From an uncultured Lachnospiraceae bacterium (GTDB lineage Bacteria; Bacillota; Clostridia; Lachnospirales; Lachnospiraceae), in the NCBI GenBank assembly GCA_937901625.1, contig CALDIE010000179.1, forward strand, positions 1-5,728: DNA of 5,728 nt, in the 5' to 3' direction. Made by a program: the position numbers and the translations under genes. The notes beneath the pieces were generated by a model. The model did no database searches. It saw only the letters and a list, made by a program, of their open reading frames with translations, and was not told the origin of the DNA. Of this stretch, positions 5,667 to 5,728 are shown piece after piece; positions within the stretch are counted from its first letter, which is position 1; every line of letters begins with the position of its first letter.

Positions 5667-5728
<62 letters not shown>

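Overview
The window looks like a chromosomal segment of a Clostridia-type Firmicute, most probably of the family Lachnospiraceae. This rests on recognised protein families and gene order: a DnaX C-terminus, then EbfC and RecR, then GalM, a DUF5711-type protein and an acyltransferase. Strong GGAGG-type ribosome sites and a clostridial 16S 5' end (GATGAACGCTGGCGGCGTGC) fit as well. Genus and species cannot be set from this sequence. All genes lie on the + strand. The window stops about 60 bases into a 16S gene and starts inside dnaX with a broken frame, so both ends may be contig edges.

Layout. Positions 1-194 hold the 3' end of dnaX (DNA polymerase III gamma/tau). Positions 191-922 hold an unrecognised three-helix membrane protein that overlaps the dnaX stop and separates dnaX from its usual partners. 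Positions 984-1325 (ebfC) and 1342-1938 (recR) complete the conserved replication/recombination cluster. Positions 1965-3014 encode aldose 1-epimerase (galM), 3036-4211 a membrane-anchored beta-propeller-like DUF5711-type protein, and 4248-5384 an integral-membrane acyltransferase of the OafA/WecH type. From 5381 on there is a ribosomal RNA promoter, a structured leader of about 250 nt with a boxA-like antitermination element, and the 5' end of 16S rRNA at about 5667.

How it works together. Gaps between genes are short (overlap to about 61 bp), each gene has its own ribosome site, and I found no hairpin-plus-U-run terminator between any of them. The genes may therefore be transcribed in long read-through units that run into the rRNA operon. 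The acyltransferase 3' end and the rRNA promoter share the same bases: the A-rich UP-like element encodes the lysine-rich tail, and the stop codon lies inside the -35 hexamer.

Most interesting points: (1) the rRNA promoter buried in the end of a protein gene; (2) a strong Shine-Dalgarno/ATG pair in the rRNA leader, opening a 24-codon frame, next to a protein-like frame that continues into 16S and would be joined to the ATG by one base change; (3) the orphan membrane protein, whose isoleucine codons and GATC content differ from the flanking genes. I saw no CRISPR array, insertion sequence, tRNA or defence system, and no convincing evidence for a wholly new system.
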